Positions 32,674 to 44,660 of a stretch of 64,000 bases of DNA are shown one piece after another. The stretch lies in the NCBI RefSeq assembly GCF_020921035.1, contig NC_063150.1:6944001-7008000 (forward strand), given 5' to 3'. Made by a program: the position numbers and the translations under genes. Origin of the DNA: Rhodamnia argentea (taxonomy: Eukaryota; Streptophyta; Magnoliopsida; Myrtales; Myrtaceae). The notes below the pieces were generated by a model, which worked only from the letters and a program-made list of their open reading frames with translations, did not search any database and was not told where the DNA came from. Positions within the stretch are counted from its first letter, which is position 1; each line of letters starts with the position of its first letter.

Positions 32674-34800
32674 CAATGAAGTAGAAAATTAATTCGATTT
32701 TCATTTTCATAATGGATATATTTTTTTGTTGAGCCAAGCACCTCGGCAAAGACAAAGCTAAAAATGTGATAAATGAAAAGAATTTTCCCCAAATAAAGAT
32801 AGATTGGGTTTTCAACATTTTCAATTGCCTGGAGAGCCAATTTCTTTTCTGGGGGGAAAGAAAAAACACATTAAAAAAAAAAAAAGGTGGTAGTTCGGTA
32901 GGCTGAGCCCGTTGGGCCACGATGGGTCCGAGTGGCACCGGCCCGTTATCCTTCCACTGCCTGGAGCGGGAGGCATTCGCTGCTCTGTGAAGCCAGCCTG
33001 ACGCGGTACCCTCCACTCTAGGATCCGAGCGACCCGAGCCTTCGCCCGGATGGCACGGATCAACTCTAGGCTTGGAACGGGCGGGCCAGAAGTTAGCCAC
33101 ACAGAACCCGGCCCGCAGGAGCTGAGCCCATGTTCCACCACATTGATGCCCCCACTTGGGTCACAAGCCCACGTTACTAAGCTCGGCGACCAATTTCGTA
33201 GTTCGTGCGGTTAATAAACTGTTGAATTACTTGCGCTGTGGGCGATGTGGGACTTTGTTCAGCTTTGTTTCGGACGGGTTTCTATGTTCCCCCTCTTCAT
33301 CAGAACTTCCATGTCCGCGTGTGCTCGCGCGCGCACGATTCTTGACTCAATGGGTCTCGAGTTTTTTTCCCTTTCTGAGGATCGACTCTTCTCTCGTCCG
33401 AGAAATGGCCGATCCGTGCTGCTCGGATCCCCGAGTAAAGATCACCGGAGAAAAAGGCCGTGGAATGGGATCGTCCCAGTGAAACACGCATTGTCTCAAT
33501 CAATCGTCCGTGCTTCGAGTTCGTTTTTTCTTCTTTTGTTTATGTTCTTGTCTGTAGATTTGTCATCACATGCAAATTCTGGGAAATGAAGTTCCTTTCG
33601 GAGGGAAGACCTAGAGGAAGTCCACAGTCACCTCTTTCTTCTCTGCCCCCAACAAGCATATACTCAGAAATAGAGTGGAAATTATGAGTCGTAAGTCCTT
33701 CTGGTGATGAGAATCCTAACCTATCAGCAGAAAAGAATTGCCCGACGCAATTCGCGCGTTCATCTCTAAAAGGACCGCTTGCCCGGTGCTAAGCCTAAGA
33801 TCGGTTTGCCTTTAAAAGCCCCGCCGGCATTTATTCAGACCATAAACGGAAGTTATCGGTTTGGTTCGGTTCGAAATATCGATTTCTTGATAATGCCCGA
33901 CCGTATTAAGGGGGGATCCGTCTCCGTCACTCAATCTTTAGTCAAGGCAGCATGCCCTGCTTTGATCACTCAAAACCGCCATTTGCCAAAAGGAAGAAAG
34001 AGAGAGAGTTTCGAATCAATTCGAGGAAATGTTCAAATTGGCCTTTTCCTTCGGCGTCCCGACAGTGCATGGTGGCTCTCCCACTATCAGATGGCTTTTG
34101 CATCCCGATTGACATGTCAAGAAAGTCATCATCTTCTCCCCTCACCTGGCCATTTCAGCAATTTCGCAGCCGTTCAAATATTTGATAAAATATCACGTAT
34201 GATGTATGAATCGGGAATTACTTATTCGTTGAAATTAGGGGCCCGCATTAGTCTCCATCCATTCGGGAATCGGATAAGATCGGGACCGAACTGACTGATT
34301 CTAGGTGGTTCTTGGTTCCACATAAGGAATCGGACCGATCCTCGTATGGACCTGCCAAAATTTCTTGATTTATTTTGTTTTACAATCATGAAGTAAACTC
34401 TAATTAATGAGTTATTTTTCTCTATTAATGTTGGGAAACTCCCACTTGTATGGGATAGAAGAAACAAAATAAAAAGAAGAAATCGCCGATTTGGGGACCG
34501 ACCTTAAAACCTCGCCGAACGGATTAGTCTTGCGCAAACCGGGAGCCGACTCTATCCGATCCTGTTTCAGATTTCCAGGTGAGATCTTACCCTCCCTAAA
34601 ACTAATCACCTCTAATTAAAATCCATCAAGGTACATGCGTAAGCACGCGACTTAGTCCATAATTTGAAGTTTTCCTTCTTGATTATCGCCTTGCATCATC
34701 TTAGTTGCGCGTGCAAGGAAATTTTCAAGAGTTTTCTTTGTCCGTGGACCCAGCAAACGAAATTACTCCCTTTCGCTTTCCAATCCTAAATACATTGACA
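32674..34800. other. Gene-poor spacer
   Basis: Contains a GC-rich patch at 32,890-33,150 and repeated CGGTTCGGTT/GAATCGG-type words at 33,850-34,350, which also recur near 49,560-50,000. Open frames up to 171 codons exist, but none has a recognisable domain or conserved start. Confidence 0.45.
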
Positions 34801-34804
34801 AAGA

Positions 34805-34806
<2 letters not shown>

Positions 34807-34870
<64 letters not shown>
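34807..34870. repeat. (AT)n microsatellite
   Basis: Thirty-two AT units in a row. The Tyr-Ile repeat frame it produces is an artefact. Confidence 0.97.
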
Positions 34871-34872
<2 letters not shown>

Positions 34873-35595
34873 TATATCTTTCCGCCTCCAATGCTAATGA
34901 ACAAGGTCCCTTACGGATTTAACCTCGTGTATTATTTTAACCACATGTTTAAGTGGATACATACTCGAGACTTCGTCATAATGGCGGGTCATCTCATGGC
35001 CATTACTTACCAACCCACCGAGGCAAAAACGGAGGGGCCTAAAACATCATGATGGTATTGATTGCAAACAGCAGAGGTTGTCCAAAAAGGAACGGTCGAG
35101 AAATCGGTGGAACAAAAGCATGATGTCCCGTGGAGGGAATCTTTGGTCAAGCCTTGTGATTCGACGATGAGCCGCTCCTGAAATCGATATGCTTTGAATT
35201 GAACAATTCATCACATACTTCTTACGTACTAAATTCTCCTGTAATGAATTAGCCCGTCGCGCGATCTTTGATTTTCGAAAGATCCCGCCAAATTATTCTC
35301 CAAAATTTTAGATATTAATTCCTCCAATGCTTGAATTAAAACTGTCAATTTTTTGAAATAATCGTTTTCCATTGGTCACATGAAAAATAGTTGTCGTTGT
35401 CGAACAGCAAAATGACCTTCGCCTTTTCTTTTCGCTTTTCGGGGCCAACGACTCGCGCTGCACTTTCTCGTGAAAACCTAGGAAAAAGGGCCGTGGGCGG
35501 TTTTTCCCGTGAACGACGACCCAGAAAGAAGCAACCGGCGAATTTACCTAAACGCCCCTCACGCGTCGCTGCCATTGTCTGGTAGAGCCGCACCG

Positions 35596-35817
35596 CACGT
35601 GGCTCGATCGTGATTGAGGGCGAGTCCGGGGGTCATTGTCCACAAGACTCTCTCGCTCTTTTAACCTTGCGTCTCAAGAGAGTCGACGGCTCGTAGTTAT
35701 CGCCTTCTCCCGGGGCCGGGGCGACCCACCCGCCACGCCACCCCACCCACGACGAAAGGGCTGATCGGGTCCCGATCTGACGTGGCGGATCCTCTGCCGG
35801 ATAGCTCTCCACGTGGC
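35596..35817 (+). promoter_or_regulatory. Three ACGT-core motifs upstream of the SPX-RING gene
   Basis: CACGTGGC (35596-35603), TGACGTGGC (35778-35786) and CCACGTGGC (35809-35817) lie about 550-770 bp before the NLA-type start codon. These match G-box/ABRE elements. They sit in a local GC-rich patch (35,440-35,880) that could be the gene's promoter or a CpG-rich fragment. Function is inferred. Confidence 0.4.
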
Positions 35818-36364
35818 GAGCGCTTTTTGTCCGACCGACCCCGGTGCCGTCTGCTTTTCCCCGTGAACCGAAAACGAAATGAAGATTTTTGTCCGGAAAA
35901 AGTTCATGTTTTTCCCATGAAAACAAAAAAAGGTCAAACTGTCGATCTGTATCTGTCCTCCGCTTTTAATTATCCATCTTCGGGATATCTGCTCAGATAA
36001 TTATGTTGAATTATACACTAAACTCCGGCGAAATGTGTAAATTTATCCAGATTTATAATATCATCCACACAGTTAATTGAAAGATATCTAATTTCATTAT
36101 TAAGAAAAAAATTAAGTAAGTAATTAACTTGATAAGAAAGAACTAATTAAGTAAGTAGTTGACTTTTCAAACATTTAATACTTATAATGATTTAGAATGT
36201 TAAAAATCAGCATCAGCCTACGTCTCGTGTCTTCCGCAGAAACCAACCCACGCGACCCAACTCCTCCTCGCCATTACAGAGAATCTCGCGCAGTTCGCCA
36301 GGAAACGAGGATCGATTTTGGACAACCCAATACGCGCCCGCACGCAAGCGCAGACGGACAGAGG

Positions 36365-39300
36365 ATGAAGTTCTGCAAGAAGTACCAGGAGTACATGCAG
36401 GGACGGGAAGGGAAGAAGCTTCCCGGTGTTGGGCTCAAGAACCTCAAGAAGATCTTGAAGAGATGCAGCAGACGACACTCCCTTCATCCCCAGAAGGCCC
36501 CCCTTCACGTCGTCGATAATCCCCACACTTGCCCTGCTCACTGCTCTGGTTCGTCTCTCTTTAATCCGCTTCCTCTCTCTCTTTTTCCCCTCTTTTTTTT
36601 GTTTCCTGTTTGATGAATTCATGTGCTTTGCATCGATTTGATTCTGCTCTCTGGGTCGTTTCTGCTCTCATGGAGGTGGTGGCTTGAATCTCTTCTCTTT
36701 TCGTTTCTTTTCGTTTGGAGCCGGATTCCATGTCTATTAGGATGACAAACTTTGCGGGATAATGTCATTTTCCAAGTGATAAAGCCAAAGTTGACACCAT
36801 GAATGATTTTCGCTTCTTCCAACAGTTTTGCTGGTTTTCATTGGCTTTAGCCTCAATATGAAGGGATACGCTGTGAAAGCGCTCCAGATGAGTTTATGAA
36901 TTACAAGAAAAATTTCGGTCTTTTCAATACTGATTGAGAGCGAGAGAGAACTTCTCGATTTCCAGGAATCTTACGAAAAAAAAAACTGAGCGAACCGATG
37001 ACCGTTCTGTGGATAACCGGGGTATTCGGTAGATCCACCCCACTTGCTGATGAGACGATCTTAGACTACAAGTTATGTATCATGTTTTGATCTTGATGAT
37101 TAAAGCAAGAGTAAAGTGAGGATGAAGTGAAATGACCGAAAGATTATTTTGTCAGATTGTGGTTGAAGCAGAGGTCCCTTCACTGTTACATTCAGGTTCA
37201 GGGGGTCATTCATACGATCAAATTTATCTATAGAACCGGGCAAAAGAATAAGGGAAAGAAAACCGAGGAGAGGAGCATTCTTAGAGCGTTTAGGTACCAG
37301 GAGATTTCATAAATTGGCAATTGCCTTCGGCGATTTGCCAACATCCATCCGTTGTAAATTCTTTTAATCTCGTCAGAAGTGAAAATACTTGAAAAAGAAG
37401 GGAAAGAGAAACGTCAACTGATAGTTTCACTGCATAAAACGGCCTTCTTAGTTCTACTTCCATCGATTGGCCAGAAAAAGTTCCATTTCAATCCCCAGAT
37501 TCCCTGGTCTATCTTAACCGTCTGCGTTTACAGTCATCGATTATCCCTGAGGTCGCCTTATTTTCCTCGCTCACAGACTAGAAATTGATTTTGCAGTGTG
37601 TGATGGAAGTTTCTTCCCTTCCCTTCTCGAGGAGATGTCCGCTGTTTTAGGCTGTTTCAACAAGCAGGCGCAGAAGTTGCTCGGGCTTCACCTGGCTTCG
37701 GGATTTCAGAAGTATTTGATGTGGTTTAAAGGCAAACTTCAAGGAAACCATGTCGCTTTAATTCAAGAAGGAAAAGATTTGGTTACTTATGCACTGATAA
37801 ATGCAATAGCCATCAGGAAGATATTGAAGAAGTATGACAAGGTATTCGTCGTTGTACATTATTCACGCTAGAGCTGAGGGATCACGGCTATTCCAGCCAC
37901 CACCAAACTTCAGAATTTTGTTAACTTTGAATAACTTAGCATAAAGAAAAATGCTTTTTGGTGAAAATTATTACGAAGTTGTATGTGTAAAATATGCATG
38001 TTACTTGTATGTTTCCCTAATTGAAGATTTCAAGCATCTTACTATGAATCTCTCTTCCTAGTTTTTCTCCTCCCTGGTTAAGCTTTTCCCACAACGTTGT
38101 TATAGATTCATTTATCTACTCAAGGACAAGCTTTCAAATCACAAGCGCAAAGGATGCACATGGAGATCCTCCAGTCTCCGTGGTTGTGCGAGCTTATCGC
38201 TTTCCACATTAATATGAGGGAGACCAAGGCCAAATCTGGAAAGGGCCCTGCCCTTTTCGAGGGTTGCTCTCTAGTAATCACTGATGGCAAGCCGTCGCTC
38301 TCTTGTGAACGCTTTGACTCTATCAAGCTAGATATCGACTTGACCTGTTCTATATGCTTGGTGAGTTCCCAAAATTGCAAGTTGCTTTTGTGTTAACATT
38401 ACTTCATATGAGAAAGTAATCGAACCTTCAGTTTCCGCATCCGACATTAGTTTCATACATAAATAGACTTTACGCGCTGAATCTATGTCACTGTATGAAA
38501 TTCAAGGGCTAGTACTGTTGGGAAGCGATGCTTTTTACATATTTAAACAATGTCTTTCATTCTTTTGAGGAAGGATAGTAAAAAAGACGTCATCGTGGTT
38601 CAAGAATTGATCCGGACAATTGGAGAATATATTAATTAGTGTACATGTAGCAGATGGATAATATACTTTCTTGGAAAAACAGGACACGGTGTTCGATCCA
38701 GTTTCTCTTGCTTGTGGCCACATATTCTGCTATATGTGTGCTTGCTCAGCTGCGTCTGTGACAATTGTTGATGGACTGAAAGCAGCAGAACCAAAGGAAA
38801 AATGTCCGTTATGTCGAGAGGTATTGATCTGATTATCTTCTGGTTCTATAATTGTTGGTTTGTTCAGTAACAGGACTGCCTTGCGACAAAATGGTATTTA
38901 GCAGTATAAGGCATCCAAGAAGGGCGCTGAATGCGAAAAAGGCTTCTACTGATCATAAGGGCATATAACAAAACTTGTCAGCTCATGGGGGTCGACACTC
39001 GCGATTAAAGCTTCATCCTTTTCGCTCATATAAGAATGTACTTAATTTTTTGCTTCTGCTGCATGAAAAGAACCGTGTACTCATGTCTTGTTTGATGCTT
39101 ATAAATTTACAGTGAGCTATGCAAAACTGTGGACAATGACTTCACTCTGTCCACATAGATTCGTAATTTCATAATGTTTCACGACCGAATCGAATCTAGA
39201 GTTGGTTTTCACTTGGATATTGGGGACTACATGACTAGTTGCTCATCGCTTCTTTGCATGATTTCAGGCCAGAGTTTATGAAGGTACTGTACATTTGGAT

Positions 39301-39520
39301 GAACTCAATATATTGCTCAGTAGAAGGTAGGCACAGTGTGAACTCGTTCATTTTACAACAGTCGATTTCCCGGTAACTTTCTGCTTTCTCACCGACACGA
39401 GATTTGAACAGTTGTCCAGAGTATTGGGCGCAGAGGCTTCAAACGGAGAGAGTCGAAAGGGTTCAGCAGGCGAAGGAGCACTGGGAATCCCAGTGCCGAG
39501 CGTTCATGGGCATGGAATAA
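36365..39520 (+). CDS. NLA: SPX-RING E3 ubiquitin ligase, NLA/BAH1 family
   Basis: Six exons: 36365-36548, 37597-37841, 38106-38360, 38683-38820, 39268-39326 and 39412-39520. All have GT-AG introns and encode 329 residues. The N-terminal SPX domain starts [13 protein letters not shown] and spans about residues 1-165, with the lysine-rich [12 protein letters not shown] helix that binds inositol pyrophosphates in this family. A C3HC4 RING covers residues 224-272 ([22 protein letters not shown]). In Arabidopsis NLA ubiquitinates phosphate and nitrate transporters at the plasma membrane and limits phosphate uptake; the role is transferred by homology. No match to the miR827 target site was visible within about 350 bp upstream. 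Either NLA or its BAH1-like paralogue is possible; synteny favours NLA. Confidence 0.92.
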
Positions 39521-40285
39521 GACAGTTTCCCCCTTTGATGAGATTGATTTCTCTCTTGCATATTAGGCTACACCATTGTGTTTGTTTATAGTCATGTGAT
39601 TAAGCTGCAGTGCCGAAACTTTCGTCACTTTGCGTTCTTGGGCTTGTTCCTCTGTTCCTTTTGAACGTATGAACACGTACGTTTGAATCGTGATTGTCCT
39701 CCATGATTGGTTACGGAACTCCATCGCATGTTTACTAGGAAATAAGCCCGGCCATGCACGGGCAAAGACAAGACCAGGCACCTTGCGAGTTCAATAAACA
39801 CAGTTTATTCTTAAACTTCACTCAGGAGTTCTGGTCAATAAAGTTACGCTGAGCATGTTAATTTACAGTAATATAGTTGTAATGTCATAAATTCCTCGGT
39901 CATTAAGCCGAATATTTGCCATAAGTTCAAAAAAATAATCGAAAAAAGATATGATCCTCTTTGTGTGCGTTTATTTGGTAGAAAATGAATAATTCGATAT
40001 GAATATATTTTTACTATTAAATATTTTTCTAATCAGTCATGGCAGAGGCCTTGGATGCTCGACTTGTGTATCTTGGTTTGACAACTAAAGGGTGATGAGT
40101 AAAATAAATGTTATGGCCCCAAGTTCTCTTTGAAGACATTCCCCCCGGGATTGGGAAGACAGGGGAGTACGTCGATCAGCCATGACAAAATACTAAACAA
40201 GGTTGAAAGAAGCACAACGCACCCATAAAAGAGCGCTAATGGATTACAGCATATTTCACCGGTCTTAAAGAGCACAACCGGACCT
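39521..40285. other. Convergent spacer between NLA-type gene and NOP16
   Basis: About 765 bp holding both 3' UTRs, including AATAAA-like words near 39,793. No further gene seen. Confidence 0.6.
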
Positions 40286-42167
40286 CTAACAAGAACGAAT
40301 CAAAGGATTCTTATCCCCATACATGCGATACCTTTTACACAGCTTCTCCAAAGTTGCAACCGAATGCTGCATCGCGTTCAACTTCATATCCCTGAACATC
40401 GCCTGAGGAAAGCAAGAGCATTATAAGCAACACAAAGTTGGACAAGCGGCAGAAACATTCATGTGAGCCGAATACTTGATCCGAGAAATACCTGATAGTC
40501 ATCTCCGTATTTCTCGATCAACCGCCCAACGTGAACACGTTGCATGGCAGTCAATGGCTGCGGAGGTGCAGATTTTCCATCTCTTCTTTTCTTCCCGAGA
40601 GCTGATTTCAAATCTGTTGGACAAAGAAATTCAGCAACAATCTAAACTGGCAGAACTTTAGTTTCTTGAAACACCAAAACATCAAAGGTGGAACACCTTC
40701 AGTTTGAGTCTTACATACAATATACAATAACTTGGCAGCGCAAATATCTGTATAGATCTACAACCATAATTACAAACATGAGAAAAGACAGGACTGATGA
40801 ATGACCAAGATCTCCCCATCTTTACGTCAAACGAAACCAATATTTTCCAATGGGCTCATCTACATTATGGATTAAAAAAAAAAACATAGTGTGATCTCTT
40901 GAGAAGCACCTTTCAAAAGACCCACACGAGAAAAACATCAACAGATGTTATCCTGAAGATGTGTACAACATGAATCAGAATCACTTAGCTAATCTTGTAC
41001 TCCAGTGTGTACGGTACTCTAAATATGTTATGAACAGTAATTTTACAACTCTACTTACAACTTCCTCAACCCTGTAGAATGAAGGCATCAAATGATGCAG
41101 TTATTCAAGAATGAAGCCATAGGGAGAGACTGATAGAGCAGTCGAAATTTAAATTTTCTTCGGTAAATCTCGACCTCCATCTATATTTCACACTTCACAG
41201 ACCAAGAGTTTGCTAGGAAAAGGTTCCACAAAATTGAGCTTCGAATCCAATCATAGTTCTCCTTACGCAGAGGCAGCGGTTGCAAAATGGAAGCTCACAT
41301 GGCTAGCTTAGTCAAGTTCCAGTATCATCCTGTATCTACTCAACTCAATTTCGACTTCTAGGCCTCAAAACTAGCAAAGTAATACGAAAGGTGTCTCACA
41401 GGATGGCAGATAAAAATAGAGGTGTCTCTAACACGCTAACCCCCTGAAGAAATTGTTATCTGCTGCTCCATGTGAAAGAACTCACAAAGAACAAGAATTA
41501 TGCGAATGCTGTGGAGCTTACAATTTTTAGATGGATTGACAGTAACAGCTGAAAATTCCCGGAACCACAATTCTAGAATTTCAAATCTCTATATGTCGAA
41601 TTACCAGTAACCATTAATGTCAATACTACTATTTCCAAGTCCCCGCCTTTCTAAAGCTAGTCAAGCTTGCTTCTTTAAATCAATCAGCCAGAATCAATAC
41701 CTGAATTTATCAAATAAAATCAACATACTCCATCAACGGTGACTACATGTCGAGCCAAAACACAATTACGGAAAGAAGCTAACACCGTGGAAACACGAAT
41801 AGCTCACCGTCTTCTTCGAGATCGCTACCCGAGTCGATCAGGTCGCATTCCGCAGCTTCGGCGGCCTCATCGGACGGCTGAGGAGGGGGCGGGACCTGGA
41901 GGACGCCGCTCTCGACGGTGTGAGAGTTGCGCGATCGGACCCCGAGCAGATTAGGGTTGGAGACAACGCCGAAGGACTTGTAGTTCCGGATGACGCTTCC
42001 CATGTCGTCCCACTCGATGTCGGCGCCGCCTGAGACGGAGTCCCGGATGAAGGACCGCAGCTTCGGAGGGAGGTTGAAGGCGGCTTTGACGACTCTGGGG
42101 TTCTTCTTCGGGAGGCCGACTCGAACCTTCGGCCTCGATTTCTTGTACTTTCTCCTTGACCTCCCCA

Positions 42168-42168
<1 letters not shown>
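40286..42168 (-). CDS. NOP16: Nucleolar ribosome-biogenesis protein NOP16
   Basis: Exons 42168-41808, 40613-40492 and 40402-40286 give 199 residues in frame with GT-AG introns. The N-terminus MGRSRRKYKKSRPKVRVGLP is the very basic NOP16 start and nucleolar signal. An acidic middle (DLIDSGSDLEEDG) and the C-terminal helical region (LTAMQRVHVGRLIEKYGDDY, FRDMKLNAMQHS) complete the domain. In yeast, Nop16 joins 60S pre-ribosomes. The in-frame GA-repeat extension upstream of this ATG is 5' UTR: MGRSRRK is the conserved start. Telo-box-like motifs upstream fit ribosome-biogenesis co-regulation. Confidence 0.92.

Positions 42169-42170
<2 letters not shown>

Positions 42171-42209
<39 letters not shown>
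42171..42209 (-). repeat. (GA)n tract in the NOP16 5' UTR
   Basis: On the coding strand this is a GAGA repeat ending 2-3 bases before the ATG. Such tracts in plant leaders can bind BBR/BPC GAGA factors. The adjacent TPK gene has a similar tract. Confidence 0.85.
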
Positions 42210-42213
<4 letters not shown>

Positions 42214-42241
42214 CGACTGCAAAATTAGGGCTGCGATCCGG

Positions 42242-42262
42242 TAGGGTTTAATCAGGGTTTAG
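42242..42262 (-). promoter_or_regulatory. Paired telo-box-like motifs of NOP16
   Basis: On the minus strand, CTAAACCC (42255-42262) and TAAACCCTA (42242-42250) stand 75-95 bp upstream of the ATG. Telo-boxes are enriched in plant ribosomal and ribosome-biogenesis promoters. Confidence 0.6.
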
Positions 42263-44660
42263 ACAGGAAGACGATGGCTGAGAAACGACGTCGTTTCCCA
42301 ACAGTTTTATGAAAACTGAAGTGGGTCATCTTCTGCCACGTGTGAATAGTTGGCTGCTAACTTATTGCCCAAATGCTGTCTTCATTGGCACGATGTTGTG
42401 GAATTATCAATATCGCCTTAGGAACCAAATAGTGTATGCAAAATAATTTGTAAAATGTATGATGTCTGATTACACTCGCTATAGTATTATCGGAGATCCA
42501 TGAGGACCAGAGAGAAAAGGGCACTCTTATATATATATATATATTCAAAAGTAATTCATTACAAGGATTACGCCTGTCCTCGTGATGTTCGAGCCTGTTG
42601 GTGTTTCGCTCCTACGAGGACGGTGCGGTCCGCACGTACGACTTGTCGGCGATGCTAGTGGTGTTGTCACCGACGTGTGGAGGTGGTCGGAGAAAGAGAT
42701 AGAGTCCATATCCTCGTAATGACTCTATTTTATTGGGTCGGTGCCATTTTCGTACAGTCTCTTTTGGCTCTGCCAAAAATTTGAAAGTTCTTGATTCAGT
42801 CAGTCAAACAATATGGCAGTATTACTCAGTTAGTGGATGATTTCTCTTAATCGTGTGGTTATGCCCTGAATTTTTATCTTCAAAGCAGTAATCTCCCCAT
42901 GTCCCGCCCAGCAGAGCCATTGGCGTTCGCTTTACCAACACCTCGCGCAGGTGGTCGCTTCCGGCTCAAGTTGTCCGGTCTTGGACCTTTGTGATGGCCT
43001 CCATTGGACCTTGAATGCCCGTTTATGAACCGATATGCATTTGAAGCCGGGATGACCGGACAAGATTGGGATCCAAAACAAAAGACGGAGCCAAGCGACA
43101 TACAAGAAGAATGTCGTGACAATGATGGAAGGAAAGATGAGGGGTCGATGGAGAAGTGAAAGAAGGTGGGAAAACAATGCCTTTGCTGGACGTATGCTGT
43201 TGGCGTTAAAACCCTTCGATCAGGCCCAAGCAGGCTTTTGAGTTTTGGTCTAAAAGGATTGAAGCCCAAAATGATTGCTAACGTGGAAATCTTTTATTGA
43301 ACTCAAGCTATTCGTTTTTCAATAAGGAGTTTCGGATTAATTTTGGACAGAGAATATCAAATATAAGGGACGTTTATATTAACACTAGAGGCGTAATACG
43401 GACTCTTGATAATTCGATAATTAACACGTTCGATGGTCCACCGTATATGACAACCTTCTACGCGTTAAAACTTAGGACACAACACCAAAATTGAATCGAT
43501 GGGGCCGAACCAAAGCGTAGGACATAATGCCGGAATTTAATCGACAACTCGGGACAGGGGAATGTAGGACACAATACTGAAATTAATCGACGGTATTGGA
43601 CAGGATGGATGAAGGGTACAACACCGGAATTGAATCGACGATGCTGAACCCGATGAGCAGATGCCGGAATTTAATCGACAACACCTAACTTTAGATATGA
43701 AACTCGCCGGAATCGAATCAATGACGGAAATCTAAAAGCTACAGCTAGGCTAAAGGCTAAAAACTAATTAAAAAGATAATGATCTATTTGTTGTGTTGTG
43801 TGTGTTGTGTTGTGGCTGACACGTAGTATTTATAGAATGGCTTAGGCAACCGTCAAACAGTTGTTTCCTTTGGCTCTTCACTTTCTGCTCCACTTTCGGC
43901 ACATCCTCTTATCTTTTGATGATTTATGCTAATGTCATCATCGACGATTTCCTACTTTGGGAGCCATCTTCTAAAGTTTATCTCCTTTTCACGTGCTTTC
44001 TTTCGTGCTTTGAAAGGAATGGTGCCGGAACTTACCGTGATAGGTGGCGTCTTTCCGACTAATCTATATCTAGCTCCAGTACACCTCTTCATAGCTGACC
44101 CAGACTCCCTCACGTGCTCGACACGCGTCTCCTTAGATAATTTTTGGTGTCAACATCTGCTCTATTAGCGTTTGGAGATGAGTTCACTGTGAAGGGAGTG
44201 GGACTTGAACGTCCCACTTCTTGTAAGAGAAGGGTCGGCCGCTAAGGCAAAGTTCCGGCATCGCTTCTTCGCTCCAACTTTTTTACTCGAGAGAGCAGCT
44301 CGGTTTCGTGTTCTTTTTGCTGCTAAAGCAGATCTGCAAAATTATAACCTTCACAAAGGAGTTGGGCAAAATATCGGAGCGGAGAGTCGACTGCTCAGCT
44401 CAAAACCAGTACCTGCTAAGTCTGCGTTTATCGCACAACAAACACAGAGTCCTCATAAATAGACTGCCTCATCTTATTGGAATACATGAGGGAGTAAGTG
44501 ATTTTGCAAAATACAATGAGCTAAATGGAACTTCAGTCGAGAAGATGAGAAGTTCAGTCTTTGCTATGCTATAGACCGAACAAAATCCGCCATGGGTTCA
44601 CCGTGAATGTGAATCTGAAGGCCTAACAGATTTCTTGTGCGCCTCACGTCGAGAGGCAAA
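42263..44660. other. Intergenic region with transposon-like debris
   Basis: About 2.4 kb between NOP16 (5' end) and TPK (3' end). It includes a short (AT)n near 42,530-42,545, the repeat cluster at 43,466-43,735 and a GTGTT-rich stretch at 43,789-43,812. Nothing recognisable as a gene. Confidence 0.5.
43466..43735. repeat. Imperfect tandem repeats, unit about 40-55 bp
   Basis: A core like GGACACAACACCGGAATTGAATCGAC recurs about six times (near 43,469, 43,521, 43,567, 43,616, 43,656 and 43,705) with variable spacers. The arrangement is minisatellite-like and possibly part of an element's subterminal region. Confidence 0.7.

Noticed and set aside
33779..34294. Plus-strand open frame of 171 codons
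   Set aside because: It starts from a non-ATG codon, has no domain, shows a random composition, and lies in repeat-rich spacer shared in part with 49,560-50,000.
34705..35052. Frame encoding a Tyr-Ile repeat protein
   Set aside because: Translation of the (AT)n microsatellite; no homology outside the repeat.
35345..35937. Several open frames in the GC-rich patch upstream of the SPX-RING gene
   Set aside because: Overlapping on both strands, Arg-rich, no domain; more likely promoter or CpG-rich spacer.
44195..44260. tRNA-like stretch with AGTGGGACTTGAACGTCCCACT (minus-strand GTTCAAGTCCC resembles a T-loop/B box)
   Set aside because: It is mainly a short palindrome. The T-stem does not pair in the normal register, and no acceptor stem or D-arm could be placed around it.
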